This document shows, one piece after another, positions 39,647 through 48,180 of a DNA stretch of 64,000 bases (positions are counted from its first letter, which is position 1; each line of letters begins with the position of its first letter). The DNA comes from Alloyangia pacifica. GTDB taxonomy: Bacteria > Pseudomonadota > Alphaproteobacteria > Rhodobacterales > Rhodobacteraceae. The stretch is from the NCBI RefSeq assembly GCF_900116195.1, contig NZ_FOZW01000007.1, positions 186,001-250,000 of the forward strand, in the 5' to 3' direction. A model generated the notes under the pieces. That model was not told the DNA's origin, ran no database searches, and was given only the letters and a program-made list of their open reading frames with translations. Position numbers and translations under genes: made by a program.

Positions 39647-40708
39647 ATGACCACGCTGATGGACCTCTACGACGAGAAGGTGGCCGAGGGCCTGCTGCTG
39701 CGCGATCCCGCGCAGGAAGAGGCGCTTCCCCATTTCGAGCGCATCCGTACCGAGCTTGCCAAGCCGGTGAAGAAGGGCTTCTTCCGCAAGGCACCCGAGC
39801 CGCCGAAGGGGCTCTACCTCTGGGGCGGCGTCGGGCGCGGCAAGTCCATGCTCATGGACATGTTCGTCGAGAGCCTGCATGTGCCGGTGCGCCGGGTGCA
39901 CTTCCATGCCTTCATGCAGGAGATGCAGTCGGAGCTGCACCGCCTGCGCGAGCAGGGCGTCGAGGACCCGGTTGTTCCGATGGCCAAGAAGGTCTCGGAC
40001 GCGGTGAAGGTGCTGGCCTTCGACGAGATGCAAATCACCGACATCGGAGACGCCATGCTGGTCGGGCGGCTGTTCGAGCAGCTCTTCGCGGCGGGCACCG
40101 TGGTGGTGACCACCTCCAACCGGGTGCCGGATGATCTCTACAAGGACGGCCTCAACCGCCAGCTCTTCCTGCCGTTCATCAAGCAGATCAAGGAACGGCT
40201 CGAGGTGCGCGAGCTGGCCTCGGAAAAGGACCACCGGCAGGACCGGCTGAAGGGGGCGCAGGTCTACTTTTGCCCGGTGACCCCCGAAACGCGGGCCAAG
40301 ATCGACCACATCTGGCAAGAGCTGACCCACGGCCACGAGGAAGTGCTGACCCTGCACATCAAGACCCGCAAGGTCGAGCTGCCGCGTTACTGGAACGGCG
40401 TGGCACGGGCCTCCTTCTATGACCTCTGCGGCCAGCCGCTGGGACCGGCGGACTACCTGGCGCTGGCCGACGCGGTGCGGGTGCTGGTGATCGAGGACAT
40501 TCCCCGCCTTGGCCGGGGCAACTTCAACGAGGCCAAGCGTTTCGTGACGCTGGTGGACGCGCTCTACGAGGCCAAGGTGAAGCTGATCGCAAGCGCGGTG
40601 GACGAGCCCGAGAGCCTCTATGTCGAGGGCGCGGGGGCCTTCGAGTTCGAACGGACCGCCAGTCGCCTGCGCGAGATGCAGGATGCCGATTGGGGCAAAC
40701 CCATCTGA
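39647..40708 (+). CDS. zapE: Cell division protein ZapE (AFG1-like ATPase)
   Basis: A 353-residue ATPase that modulates FtsZ ring function; the mitochondrial homologue AFG1/LACE1 assists in protein quality control. Walker A is GLYLWGGVGRGKSMLMDMFV (about residues 58-77), Walker B is VLAFDEMQITDIGDAMLVGR with FDE, and later blocks VVVTTSNRVPDDLYKDGLNR and DLCGQPLGPADYLALADAVR are typical. GRGNFNEAKRFVTLVDALYE is the family's C-terminal box. The length is normal. The ATG at 39647 fits the family start (MTTLMDLYDEKVAEGLLLRD). In Rhodobacterales mdh commonly follows zapE, but here a 390-bp non-coding region does. Confidence 0.93.
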   Translation: MTTLMDLYDEKVAEGLLLRDPAQEEALPHFERIRTELAKPVKKGFFRKAPEPPKGLYLWGGVGRGKSMLMDMFVESLHVPVRRVHFHAFMQEMQSELHRLREQGVEDPVVPMAKKVSDAVKVLAFDEMQITDIGDAMLVGRLFEQLFAAGTVVVTTSNRVPDDLYKDGLNRQLFLPFIKQIKERLEVRELASEKDHRQDRLKGAQVYFCPVTPETRAKIDHIWQELTHGHEEVLTLHIKTRKVELPRYWNGVARASFYDLCGQPLGPADYLALADAVRVLVIEDIPRLGRGNFNEAKRFVTLVDALYEAKVKLIASAVDEPESLYVEGAGAFEFERTASRLREMQDADWGKPI

Positions 40709-40744
40709 CTGGGGCCGTGCCCTTCGTGGCGCGCACGCAAAAAG

Positions 40745-40783
40745 GAAGGGTCCCGAAGGACCCTTCAAACTGCTCGTTTTTTT
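40745..40783 (+). terminator. Terminator downstream of zapE
   Basis: GAAGGGTCC (40745-40753), loop CGAA, GGACCCTTC (40758-40766): a perfect 9-bp stem, with T7 at 40777-40783 ten nt further on. It starts 36 nt after the zapE stop codon. Confidence 0.7.
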
Positions 40784-41100
40784 AAAGTCTTCTGCCTGCG
40801 ATAGAAATCAACTTCGATCCCGTCGGGACCGTGGGCATGGCAGAGAATTCGGCAGCGGAAACCGCACAAAAATTCCGTGCGGTCTGTCCTGTCCCTAGGG
40901 TGCCGTCTTGGCTGGCACCGCCCCGTCGCTCTGACTGTCCCCGATGTGCTCCGCCGCGCAGATTGCAGTGAAGCAAAACCTTACACCTCTAAGCGTAGGT
41001 GACGTTCTTGTGATCCGTCAAGATATAGTTGGTTAAACGAACCCTAAGAGTCCGATTTTTTCGAACCACCACTATTAGTATCGCTAGGTCAGCCTGTTTA
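40784..41100. other. Non-coding region with two hairpins, zapE-folC gap
   Basis: Between zapE and the end of folC lie 392 bp without a convincing gene. ACCGCAC/GTGCGGT (40861-40883) and GGTGCC/GGCACC (40899-40919) form hairpins of 7 and 6 bp. The right part (41020-41085) is AT-rich, unlike the rest of the window, and TTAA-N7-CTAA at 41033-41047 is one base from the CtrA site TTAA-N7-TTAA. A small structured RNA is possible; no known RNA family was recognised. Confidence 0.4.
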
Positions 41101-42396
41101 TCAGCCGTTTTCCCGCAGCACCGCACCGGCGAGGTAGAGCGATCCGCAGATCAGGATGCGGGCGCGGGGCTCTTCGGCGGTGATCGCGGCGAGAGCGGCG
41201 GGCACGTCGGCGACCGCATGGGCGCGCAGCCCCGAGGCGCGGGCGGCGCGCGCCGTCTCCTCGGCCTCCAGCGTTGCCGGGGCATCGGGGATCGACACGG
41301 CGGTCAGGCTGTCGGCCACGGCGGCGAGCGGGCGCAGGTAGCCGCTCACGTCCTTGGTGTTCAGCATGCCGCAGACAAGATGCGTCGGGCGGCGCGGCAT
41401 CCGGGCGATGTGCTCGGCCAGCGCCTCGCCCGCGGCGGGGTTGTGCCCGCCGTCGAGCCAGATCTCGGCCTGCGGCGCGGCGGCGATCAGCGGGCCTTGG
41501 GTCAGGCGCTGCATCCGTGCGGGCCAGTCGGCGGTGGTCACCGCCGCCTCGCAGGCCTCTTCGCCGAACCCGAGGTGGCGCAGCGCGGCCAGTGCGGCCC
41601 CGGCGTTCGACAGCTGGTGTTTGCCCGGCAGGTTCGGCAGCGGCAGGTCCAGCAGGCCGGTCTCGTCCTGGTAGACCATGCGGCCGCGCTCTTCCCAGAC
41701 ATGCCAGTGCTGACCGTGGGCCAGCAGCGGAACGCCGAGCCGGGCGGCGCGGGCCTCGATGACCTCCATCGCCTCTTCGGGCTGCGGGCCGACCACGCAG
41801 GGCACGCCGCGCTTGAGGATGCCGGCCTTTTCGCCGGCGATCTCGGCCAGTGTCTCGCCGAGGTACTGCTGGTGATCCAGCGAGATCGGCGTGAGGATGG
41901 TCAGCGCGGGCTGCTCGACCACGTTGGTGGCGTCGAGCCGGCCGCCGAGACCGGTTTCCAGCAGCGTGTAATCCGCGGGGGTGCGGGCAAAGGCCAGCAG
42001 CGCGGCGCAGGTGGTGATCTCGAAATAGGTGATCTGTTCGCGCTGGTTCTTCTCCCAGCACTCGTCGAGCACGGCGCTCAGCGCCTCCTCCGAGATCAGC
42101 TCTCCGGCCAGCCGGATGCGCTCGTGGAAGCGCACGAGGTGCGGCGAGACATAGGCATGCACGCGCTTGCCATCGGCTTCGAGACCGGCGCGGATCATTG
42201 CCTGGGTCGAGCCCTTGCCGTTGGTCCCGGCAAGGTGGATCACCGGGGGCAGGGTGCGCTCGGGATGGTCCAGCGCCTCCAGAAGCCGCCAGACCCGGTC
42301 GAGCGTCAGGTCGATGATCTTGGGGTGCAGGGACATCATCCGGTCGAGGATGGCGTCCGAGCCGGGCGTTCCGGTCACGCTGGCCACGTCGCTCAC
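41101..42396 (-). CDS. folC: Bifunctional folylpolyglutamate/dihydrofolate synthase
   Basis: A 431-residue cytosolic ligase adding L-Glu to dihydropteroate and further Glu residues to folates. The ATP loop is [20 protein letters not shown] (about residues 52-71); THVYVSPHL-type segment [34 protein letters not shown] and [20 protein letters not shown] are standard FolC motifs, and [20 protein letters not shown] holds the catalytic-domain HN. The GTG start at 42396 overlaps the accD stop (GTGA). accD-folC adjacency is widespread in alphaproteobacteria. The length is normal. Confidence 0.95.
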   Translation of the reverse strand: MSDVASVTGTPGSDAILDRMMSLHPKIIDLTLDRVWRLLEALDHPERTLPPVIHLAGTNGKGSTQAMIRAGLEADGKRVHAYVSPHLVRFHERIRLAGELISEEALSAVLDECWEKNQREQITYFEITTCAALLAFARTPADYTLLETGLGGRLDATNVVEQPALTILTPISLDHQQYLGETLAEIAGEKAGILKRGVPCVVGPQPEEAMEVIEARAARLGVPLLAHGQHWHVWEERGRMVYQDETGLLDLPLPNLPGKHQLSNAGAALAALRHLGFGEEACEAAVTTADWPARMQRLTQGPLIAAAPQAEIWLDGGHNPAAGEALAEHIARMPRRPTHLVCGMLNTKDVSGYLRPLAAVADSLTAVSIPDAPATLEAEETARAARASGLRAHAVADVPAALAAITAEEPRARILICGSLYLAGAVLRENG

Positions 42397-43349
42397 TTGG
42401 CGGATTTCTTCTTCGCGGGCTTGGCCTCGGCTTCCGCCTTGGGCGCGGGCGCGGGCTGGGGCTCTTCGCCGGGAGCGGGCAGGTCGCCTGCGACGGCTGG
42501 CGGCATGCCCAGCAGCATGCGCAGGATTGTGGTCAGCTCGGTCTTCAGCTCGCGACGATCGGTGACCCGGTCGAGCATGCCGTGCTCGAGCAGGTACTCG
42601 GCGCGCTGGAAGCCCTCGGGCAGCTTTTCACGGATGGTCTGCTCGATCACCCGCGGGCCTGCGAAGCAGATCAGCGCGCCCGGCTCGGCGATCTGAACGT
42701 CGCCCAGCATCGCGTAGGAGGCGGTGACCCCGCCGGTGGTCGGGTGGGTCAGCACGACGATATAGGGCAGCCCGGCCTCGCGCAGCATCTGCACGGCGAC
42801 GGTGGTGCGCGGCATCTGCATCAGCGACAGGATGCCTTCCTGCATACGCGCGCCGCCCGCAGCGGAGAACAGGATCAGCGGGCGCTTCAGCTTCACCGCT
42901 TCCTCGGCCGCCGCGACAATGGCGTTGCCGACGTACATGCCCATCGAGCCGGCCATGAACGAGAAGTCCTGCGCGCAGGCGACCGCGGGGGTGCGGTTGA
43001 TCTCACCGGCGGCGACCAGCATGGCCTCGCGCTCGCCGGTGGATTTCTGCGCCGCCTTCATCCGGTCGGGGTATTTCTTCTGGTCGCGGAACTGCAGCGG
43101 ATCGGTGATCGGCTCGGGCACGGCGATCTCGTTGAACACGCCGCCGTCGAACAGCGCGCTGAAGCGTGCGCGCGGGGTGATGTTCATGTGGTGGCCGCAG
43201 CTGGTGCAGACCCCGAGGTTGTCCGCAACTTCGCGGTGGAAGAGCATCGTCCCGCAGGACTCGCATTTGGTCCACAGGTTCTCGGGCACCTCGCGGCGCG
43301 AGAAGATCGAGTTGATCCGGGGACGGACGTAGTTGGTAATCCAGTTCAT
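42393..43349 (-). CDS. accD: Acetyl-CoA carboxylase carboxyltransferase subunit beta
   Basis: A 318-residue subunit that with AccA transfers CO2 from carboxybiotin to acetyl-CoA, forming malonyl-CoA for fatty acid synthesis. The N-terminal zinc ribbon has Cys29, Cys32, Cys48 and Cys51 ([20 protein letters not shown] followed by [10 protein letters not shown]). The crotonase-like core includes [40 protein letters not shown] and [19 protein letters not shown]. The last 30 residues are a Pro/Ala/Lys-rich tail often seen in this order. It is upstream of folC with a 4-nt overlap. Confidence 0.97.
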   Translation of the reverse strand: MNWITNYVRPRINSIFSRREVPENLWTKCESCGTMLFHREVADNLGVCTSCGHHMNITPRARFSALFDGGVFNEIAVPEPITDPLQFRDQKKYPDRMKAAQKSTGEREAMLVAAGEINRTPAVACAQDFSFMAGSMGMYVGNAIVAAAEEAVKLKRPLILFSAAGGARMQEGILSLMQMPRTTVAVQMLREAGLPYIVVLTHPTTGGVTASYAMLGDVQIAEPGALICFAGPRVIEQTIREKLPEGFQRAEYLLEHGMLDRVTDRRELKTELTTILRMLLGMPPAVAGDLPAPGEEPQPAPAPKAEAEAKPAKKKSAK

Positions 43350-43476
43350 GCGGTGCTGCCCTTGTGTTCCGAGCGTTCCGTGCGGCGTTCAGCGTTTTTG
43401 TGTTGGCGGTGACTTAAGCAAGAGGCAGGGGAAATGCAATCGTGGCCTGCAGGTCCGCAGGATGCCTGCGCCGCGC

Positions 43477-44364
43477 TCAGCGACGGAGCGCGAGCCGCGC
43501 GGCCAGCCAGCTCACCAGCAGGGTGACCAGATCCATCGGCAGCATCCGCATCAGCGCCTCGGTGTCCGATGGGCCGAAGGGCCAGAGCCGCAGGGCAAGG
43601 CCCGACATGTCGCCTTGCGGTGCGAAAAGCGCCAGCGCCACGATATTATTGACGAAATGCAGGGCGATGGCGGGGCCGAGCGTGCCCGAGCGCGCGGTGA
43701 GATCGGCCGCCGCGAGGCCGAAGAGGAAGGCCCAGATCGCCACGCTGGTGGCGGCGGTCCCATAGGTGCCGGGGGCATAGTGCCCGAGCGCGAAGAGCGC
43801 CGATGGCACGGTCAGCCAGACCCAGGGTTGCGGCAGGCGCGCGGCAAGCTGGCTCTGCAGGTAGCCGCGGAACAGCAGCTCCTCGCTGCTGGTCTGAATC
43901 AGGATCGCCGGCAGGGCGAGGGGCAGCAGCGCCAGCCAGCGCAGCGGCGGCAGCCCGGGTTGCAGGGGCTGCTGCAGGGCCCAGACCATCAGCACCGCAC
44001 CAAGCAGAGCGGCCCCGCCTGCGGCGAGCCCTGTGCGCAGGAACTGCGACAGCGCCAGAGGTGGCGGACCCACCAGCGAGCGCGGCGCGCGGTCGTGAAC
44101 CACGCGGGCCGCCACCGCCGCGCCGACCCCGAGGCCGCCCATCGAAAGCAGCAGCACAAGCATTCCCGCAGGGGTATCGGCGCGGCTTATGGCCTCTGCC
44201 AATGCGGCACTGCTGCCGGCGGGCACCATCAACATGACGAGGCCGAAGAGCACTTGTCCGAGCAGGAAGCTCACCGCCACCACCATCACGACGCCGAGCG
44301 CCAGCCGCCAGAGCTGCGGCCGGCGCGCGGCCTGCGTCATCTGCGCGAAGGGGGCGTATCTCAT
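43477..44364 (-). CDS. CPBP family intramembrane metalloprotease
   Basis: A 295-residue protein with about eight predicted membrane helices. The Abi/CPBP motifs are present: SSEELLFRGYLQSQLAARLP (EExxxR), SALFALGHYAPGTYGTAAT (first His), and LGPAIALHFVNNIVALALFA (HxxxN). These residues form the glutamate and histidine active site of type II CAAX-like proteases. A substrate is not known; relatives act in prenyl-protein processing or bacteriocin self-immunity. The ATG at 44364 (MRYAPFAQMTQAARRPQLW) is the expected start; 20 upstream in-frame residues are Pro/Arg-rich and unlikely. Confidence 0.88.
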   Translation of the reverse strand: MRYAPFAQMTQAARRPQLWRLALGVVMVVAVSFLLGQVLFGLVMLMVPAGSSAALAEAISRADTPAGMLVLLLSMGGLGVGAAVAARVVHDRAPRSLVGPPPLALSQFLRTGLAAGGAALLGAVLMVWALQQPLQPGLPPLRWLALLPLALPAILIQTSSEELLFRGYLQSQLAARLPQPWVWLTVPSALFALGHYAPGTYGTAATSVAIWAFLFGLAAADLTARSGTLGPAIALHFVNNIVALALFAPQGDMSGLALRLWPFGPSDTEALMRMLPMDLVTLLVSWLAARLALRR

Positions 44365-44555
44365 CGCCGGGCCCGGGGGCCGGAGATCAAGGGTACGGGC
44401 GAGGGGCCGGCGGGGGCGGGGCACATGTGGGTCGTCCTTTTCCTCCGATGTTCAGGTGCTTGGGCAAGCCTGTCAATGCGCGGGAAAGTGAGCATGCAGC
44501 CGCGGTCACGGCTTTGCTGCTTGTGCGGTTTCGGGGGCTTCGCTAACCCGGATGG

Positions 44556-45158
44556 ATGATGTCGATTACCGGAAAAAGCCACATTCTTCTTTCGCGATGC
44601 GGCGCGGCGCTGCTGGCGCTGGCCGCGCTGGCGGCTTGCGAGGTCACGCGCCGCCCACCGCTGCAGCAGGCGGCGCTCGAGAACGGCGCGGTGATCGTTG
44701 CCGGGCCCGCCGGCTATTGCATCGACCCGGTGACGCTCGATCGCAGCGCAGGGCGCGGCTTCGTCGTGCTGGCTTCCTGCCAGAACCTCAGTGGCGGCGA
44801 GACCGGGGGGATTGTCGATCCGATGATGCTGACGGTGACGGTTGGCTCCGCCGGGCCTTCCGGCGCGCTGCCCTCGCCCGAGGTCATGGCCGCCGAGGCT
44901 GGGCAGTCGCCGATCGCTGGCGGCGGCGTGCGGGACGGGCTGTCGCTGGTGCATCTGGCCGCCGGTGGCAACCGGGTGCTGCCCGAGGGCGATCCGCGTT
45001 ACTGGCGTGGTGCCTTTCGCCTGAACGGGCGGCTCGTCGTCATGGCGCTCTATGCGCCGCAGGACGGTGCGCTGGCCGGAGGCGATGGCGCCGAGATGCT
45101 GCGGGCGGTCCGCGCGCGGATCACCGCGCTCAGCCCCGAGGCGGCGGCGCAACGCTGA
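44556..45158 (+). CDS. Putative lipoprotein of unknown function
   Basis: A 200-residue exported protein. The signal sequence ends in a lipobox, LLALAALAACEVTRRP, with Cys28 as the likely lipidation site (an ATG at 44559 would shift this by one). The mature domain (NGAVIVAGPAGYCIDPVTLD, GFVVLASCQNLSGGETGGIV, DGLSLVHLAAGGNRVLPEGD, WRGAFRLNGRLVVMALYAPQ) contains two more Cys that may pair. The pattern is shared by Rhodobacterales hypothetical lipoproteins of about this length. I do not know a function. It is divergent from the CPBP gene and 108 bp before the DUF6478 gene. Confidence 0.75.
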   Translation: MMSITGKSHILLSRCGAALLALAALAACEVTRRPPLQQAALENGAVIVAGPAGYCIDPVTLDRSAGRGFVVLASCQNLSGGETGGIVDPMMLTVTVGSAGPSGALPSPEVMAAEAGQSPIAGGGVRDGLSLVHLAAGGNRVLPEGDPRYWRGAFRLNGRLVVMALYAPQDGALAGGDGAEMLRAVRARITALSPEAAAQR

Positions 45159-45266
45159 GCGCGCCACGCATCGCCGCCCCGTTTATTCGAGCGCAGGGAT
45201 TTGCCATAACAACCGACATGCACGCCGACAGTGGCGTGCGGTGTGGGGTTGAAGGGTCGGAGACGC

Positions 45267-46043
45267 ATGGCAGGGCATTGGGGCGGCGGATGGATGCGGC
45301 AGGCGCTGCAGGGCGCATCGCTGCGGCGATGGTCGCGGCTGGCGGATGCCGCGCCCGAGATGCCGCTTGCGGAGCTGCGCGGCCAGCGCAGTGCCGCCCG
45401 CCGCCTGCGCACGCGCCTCGACGAGCTGCTGCATGTCGCCGACGAGCGGCTCGCCTTACCGCTCATCGGCAATCAGGCCTTTCCGCGCCCCGCCGATGCC
45501 GATTGGGCCTGGCGCCCCGAGCTTTGGCGCGGGCCGCTGCCGCAGCCGGGCATTGCCTCGGTGCCCGTCAAGGCGCCGCTCGGGGCCGAGGCGACGCTGT
45601 TCCATGATTGCCCGCGCTCCGAGATCACCCTGCGGCAGATACGCAACCTTCGGGAATCCGACCTCGCGCCTTATGGGTTGCGGCTCGATGTCTTCCGGTT
45701 CAGCGGCTCCTACCTGTCACTGGCGGTCGACCTGCCGCCCGAGGCCTGCAATGGGCTCAGCCGCCGCCACCTGATCCGGGCCGAGACCATCGTCGAAATG
45801 GAAAAGCCGCTGGAAATCTTCGCACGGCTCAACATCCGGCATGGGCCGAACACCGAGCAGATCGTGCGCGAGCTGCCGTTGAACGCCGAGGAGATCAACG
45901 TTGAGTTCGATCTTGCCTACACGCGGCTCAACGAGAAACGGGTCGAGAGCATGTGGCTCGACCTGATCTTCGAGGGGCCGGAAATGAACGAGGTCATTCT
46001 GCGGGACCTGACCTTCAGCCGCCGCCCGCGGGCGGAGTTCTGA
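45267..46043 (+). CDS. DUF6478-type conserved protein
   Basis: A 258-residue protein, cytoplasmic or peripheral, with an Arg-rich N-terminal 60 residues and a beta-rich C-terminal domain (FHDCPRSEITLRQIRNLRES, GLRLDVFRFSGSYLSLAVDL, RAETIVEMEKPLEIFARLNI, RELPLNAEEINVEFDLAYTR, MWLDLIFEGPEMNEVILRDL). The set looks like DUF6478, a domain restricted to Rhodobacterales; a lectin-like or carbohydrate-binding beta-sandwich is possible. The ATG at 45267 has GGAG nearby; the GTG at 45231 is less likely. A short hypothetical gene follows 13 bp later, so the two form a pair. Function unknown. Confidence 0.72.
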   Translation: MAGHWGGGWMRQALQGASLRRWSRLADAAPEMPLAELRGQRSAARRLRTRLDELLHVADERLALPLIGNQAFPRPADADWAWRPELWRGPLPQPGIASVPVKAPLGAEATLFHDCPRSEITLRQIRNLRESDLAPYGLRLDVFRFSGSYLSLAVDLPPEACNGLSRRHLIRAETIVEMEKPLEIFARLNIRHGPNTEQIVRELPLNAEEINVEFDLAYTRLNEKRVESMWLDLIFEGPEMNEVILRDLTFSRRPRAEF

Positions 46044-46056
46044 GCGGGGATGCGCG

Positions 46057-46443
46057 ATGAGTGACCATGTATTGACCAAGACCCGGTTCCGCGAGGGTGT
46101 CTGGCACGGGCTGCTCAGCGGTCCTGCCGGCAGCCAGCCCGAGATCAGCGTCACGCTCGACGACATGCCGCTGCGCGGCGTCACCCTTGCCGAGATGGGC
46201 GCGCCGGGACGCTGGGCGCTGGAAGTGCCGGTGCCGGTGGAGGCGATCGGCGACGGGGTGCAGACCTTCCTGATCCGCGAGGCGGCCAGCGGCGAGCTCC
46301 TCGACAGCTTTACACTGATTGCGGGCGAGGCGCTGGCCGATGACATTCGGGCCGAGATGTCGTTGCTCCGCGCCGAGCTCGACATGCTCAAGCGCGCCTT
46401 CCGCCGCCACTGCCTTGAGGCCGAAGGCACGCCGACCGGTTGA
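46057..46443 (+). CDS. Conserved hypothetical protein, partner of DUF6478 gene
   Basis: A 128-residue soluble protein. It begins MSDHVLTKTRFREGVWHGLL, has a central beta-rich part (PEISVTLDDMPLRGVTLAEM, RWALEVPVPVEAIGDGVQTF) and ends in an amphipathic helix (DDIRAEMSLLRAELDMLKRA), suggesting a small coiled-coil or dimerisation tail. It starts 13 bp after the DUF6478 gene and probably shares its transcript. No family was recognised. Confidence 0.7.
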   Translation: MSDHVLTKTRFREGVWHGLLSGPAGSQPEISVTLDDMPLRGVTLAEMGAPGRWALEVPVPVEAIGDGVQTFLIREAASGELLDSFTLIAGEALADDIRAEMSLLRAELDMLKRAFRRHCLEAEGTPTG

Positions 46444-46509
46444 CCTTGCCGTGGCCAAGCGCCAGTGTAGGCGGGATTTTTCCCTTTCGGCGCATCGCCC
46501 GGAGTCGAC

Positions 46510-47424
46510 ATGTCCCCCCTGCGCGGCATTGCGCTAAAGCTCACCTCGGTGGTGCTCTTCGTCATCATGTCTGCCATCGTCAAGTTCACCTCCGCCGAGG
46601 TGCCGACTGGCGAGGCGGTGTTCTTCCGTTCCTTCTTTGCCTTGCCAGTGATCGTAGGCTGGCTGTTGCTGCGCGGCGACATGAAGGCAGGTCTCTACGT
46701 GGCCAGCCCGATGTCGCACTTCCTGCGCGGCATCGTCGGCAGCGGTGCCATGGCGTTCAACTTCGCGGCGCTGGGGCTGCTGCCGCTGCCCGAGGTGACC
46801 GCGCTCGGCTACGCGGCGCCACCCCTGACGGTGATCTTTGCGGCGGTGCTGCTGGGCGAAACGGTGCGACTGTTCCGGATATCGGCCGTGCTTATCGGGC
46901 TGCTCGGCGTTTTGGTGATCATGGTCCCGTTGCTGACCGTCTCCGAGGTCAGCACCGCGGTGCTCTGGGGCATCGGCTGTGTCATGAGTTCGGCGGTACT
47001 GCGGGCGCTCGTGCAGATCCACATCCGCCGCATGGTGCAGACCGAACAGACCTCGGCCATCGTCTTCTACTTCTCATTGACCACGACGCTGCTGTCGCTG
47101 CTGACCGTGCCCTTCGGCTGGGTGATGCCCGAGCCGGTCACGCTCATGATGCTGATCGCGGCGGGTCTGATCGGCGGGGTCGCCCAGATTTGCCTGACCT
47201 CGGCCTACAAGGGCGCCGAGGCGGCGTTGCTGGCCCCCTTCGACTATGCCTCGATCCTCTTCGCGATCCTCATCGGTTACCTGGTCTTTGCCGAGGTCCC
47301 GACGGTGCTGATGCTGGTCGGTTCGGCGATTGTCGTCGCTTCGGGCATCGCCATCATCCTGCGCGAGCGGGCACTGGGTCTCAAGCGCTTCAAGGCCCGC
47401 CCGGGGATGACGCCGCAAGGATGA
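46510..47424 (+). CDS. DMT/EamA family transporter
   Basis: A 304-residue permease with ten predicted helices in two EamA repeats. The first repeat starts LKLTSVVLFVIMSAIVKFTS and has the RSFFALPVIVGWLLLRGDMK and LGYAAPPLTVIFAAVLLGET blocks; the second half has AALLAPFDYASILFAILIGY and FAEVPTVLMLVGSAIVVASG. Drug/metabolite transporters of this branch often export amino acids or other metabolites. The ATG at 46510 starts after GGAG. The convergent GntR regulator lies 19 bp beyond its stop. Confidence 0.88.
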   Translation: MSPLRGIALKLTSVVLFVIMSAIVKFTSAEVPTGEAVFFRSFFALPVIVGWLLLRGDMKAGLYVASPMSHFLRGIVGSGAMAFNFAALGLLPLPEVTALGYAAPPLTVIFAAVLLGETVRLFRISAVLIGLLGVLVIMVPLLTVSEVSTAVLWGIGCVMSSAVLRALVQIHIRRMVQTEQTSAIVFYFSLTTTLLSLLTVPFGWVMPEPVTLMMLIAAGLIGGVAQICLTSAYKGAEAALLAPFDYASILFAILIGYLVFAEVPTVLMLVGSAIVVASGIAIILRERALGLKRFKARPGMTPQG

Positions 47425-47440
47425 GGTCCGGACCGAACGC

Positions 47441-47462
47441 GGATCAGTCGCGGAACTGATCC
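47441..47462. terminator. Hairpin at convergent gene ends
   Basis: GGATCAGT (47441-47448) and ACTGATCC (47455-47462) are perfect 8-bp arms around CGCGGA. The stem spans the stop codon of the GntR gene and lies 16 nt after the EamA stop. It may terminate the rightward transcript. No T-run is present. Confidence 0.4.
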
Positions 47463-48133
47463 GGCTGGGATGCGCGGTATTCGGAGAGTTTCCGGAGCAC
47501 GCCGGACGCGTGGTACCGCATCGCCGCGGCGGCCCCTTCGGCATCCTGCAGCGCGATGCGGTCGACGATGGCGCTGTGCTGGCTGATCATCTCGGCGGTG
47601 TCCAGGCTGCGTTCGACGGCAAATCGAACGCGGTCGGTGTAGAGCTTCCACGCTTCGAGATGCGGCCAGATGCTGCCGAGCCCCGCCCGTTCCGCCAACG
47701 TGCGATGGAAGCGGTTGTCGAGCCGGAGCAGGTCGCGCGGGCCGCGCAGGCCGACGAGCTTCTGGCGCAGGATTTGCTCGCGCAGCTCGGTCAGGAGATC
47801 CGTGTCCGCGGTGCGGGCGACCCGGCGGACGATCTCGGCTTCGGTCTGTTCGCGCAGGAAAACGGTGTCGCGCAGCCGCCGCTCGGAGATCGGCAGAACG
47901 GTGACCTGATCGCGCGCCATTCCCTCGACAAGGCCGTCTTCGGTCAGCAATACGAAGGCGCCGGCGACGGTTTCAGGGGAGTTACCCCTTTCATCGGCCA
48001 CACCCGAGAGCAGGATGCGGGTGCCCGTCGGAATGCGGTTACGGCAGATTCCATCCCTCAGGATCCTGAAAATCCTGTGCTCAGGTGAGGTGCCGAAACC
48101 CGTCCCTGCGGAGGGATCAACCTGGAGAACCAT
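47444..48133 (-). CDS. GntR family regulator, FCD (FadR) subfamily
   Basis: A 229-residue regulator. The winged-helix DNA-binding domain covers residues 15-80 (PEHRIFRILRDGICRNRIPT, GVADERGNSPETVAGAFVLL, VEGMARDQVTVLPISERRLR). The FCD effector domain covers about 95-215 (FLREQTEAEIVRRVARTAD, LDNRFHRTLAERAGLGSIWP, ISQHSAIVDRIALQDAEGAA); its D-N-R-F-H and H-x-A-I residues are typical for metal-dependent ligand binding. The start at 48133 is provisional. The target genes are unknown; neither neighbour is an obvious catabolic operon. Confidence 0.85.
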   Translation of the reverse strand: MVLQVDPSAGTGFGTSPEHRIFRILRDGICRNRIPTGTRILLSGVADERGNSPETVAGAFVLLTEDGLVEGMARDQVTVLPISERRLRDTVFLREQTEAEIVRRVARTADTDLLTELREQILRQKLVGLRGPRDLLRLDNRFHRTLAERAGLGSIWPHLEAWKLYTDRVRFAVERSLDTAEMISQHSAIVDRIALQDAEGAAAAMRYHASGVLRKLSEYRASQPDQFRD

Positions 48134-48180
48134 TTAAAAATCCACGCATTTACTGCCTGAAACATATGGGAATCCAGATA

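Noticed and set aside
40861-40919. 6S, SRP or tmRNA gene in the zapE-folC gap
   Set aside because: The hairpins lack the conserved SRP GGAAGC/AGCAG loop, the tmRNA CCA end and a 6S-like central bubble.
40782-40976. 64-codon minus-strand frame between zapE and folC
   Set aside because: No ribosome site, Gly/Arg-rich composition, and it runs through two hairpins; treated as non-coding.
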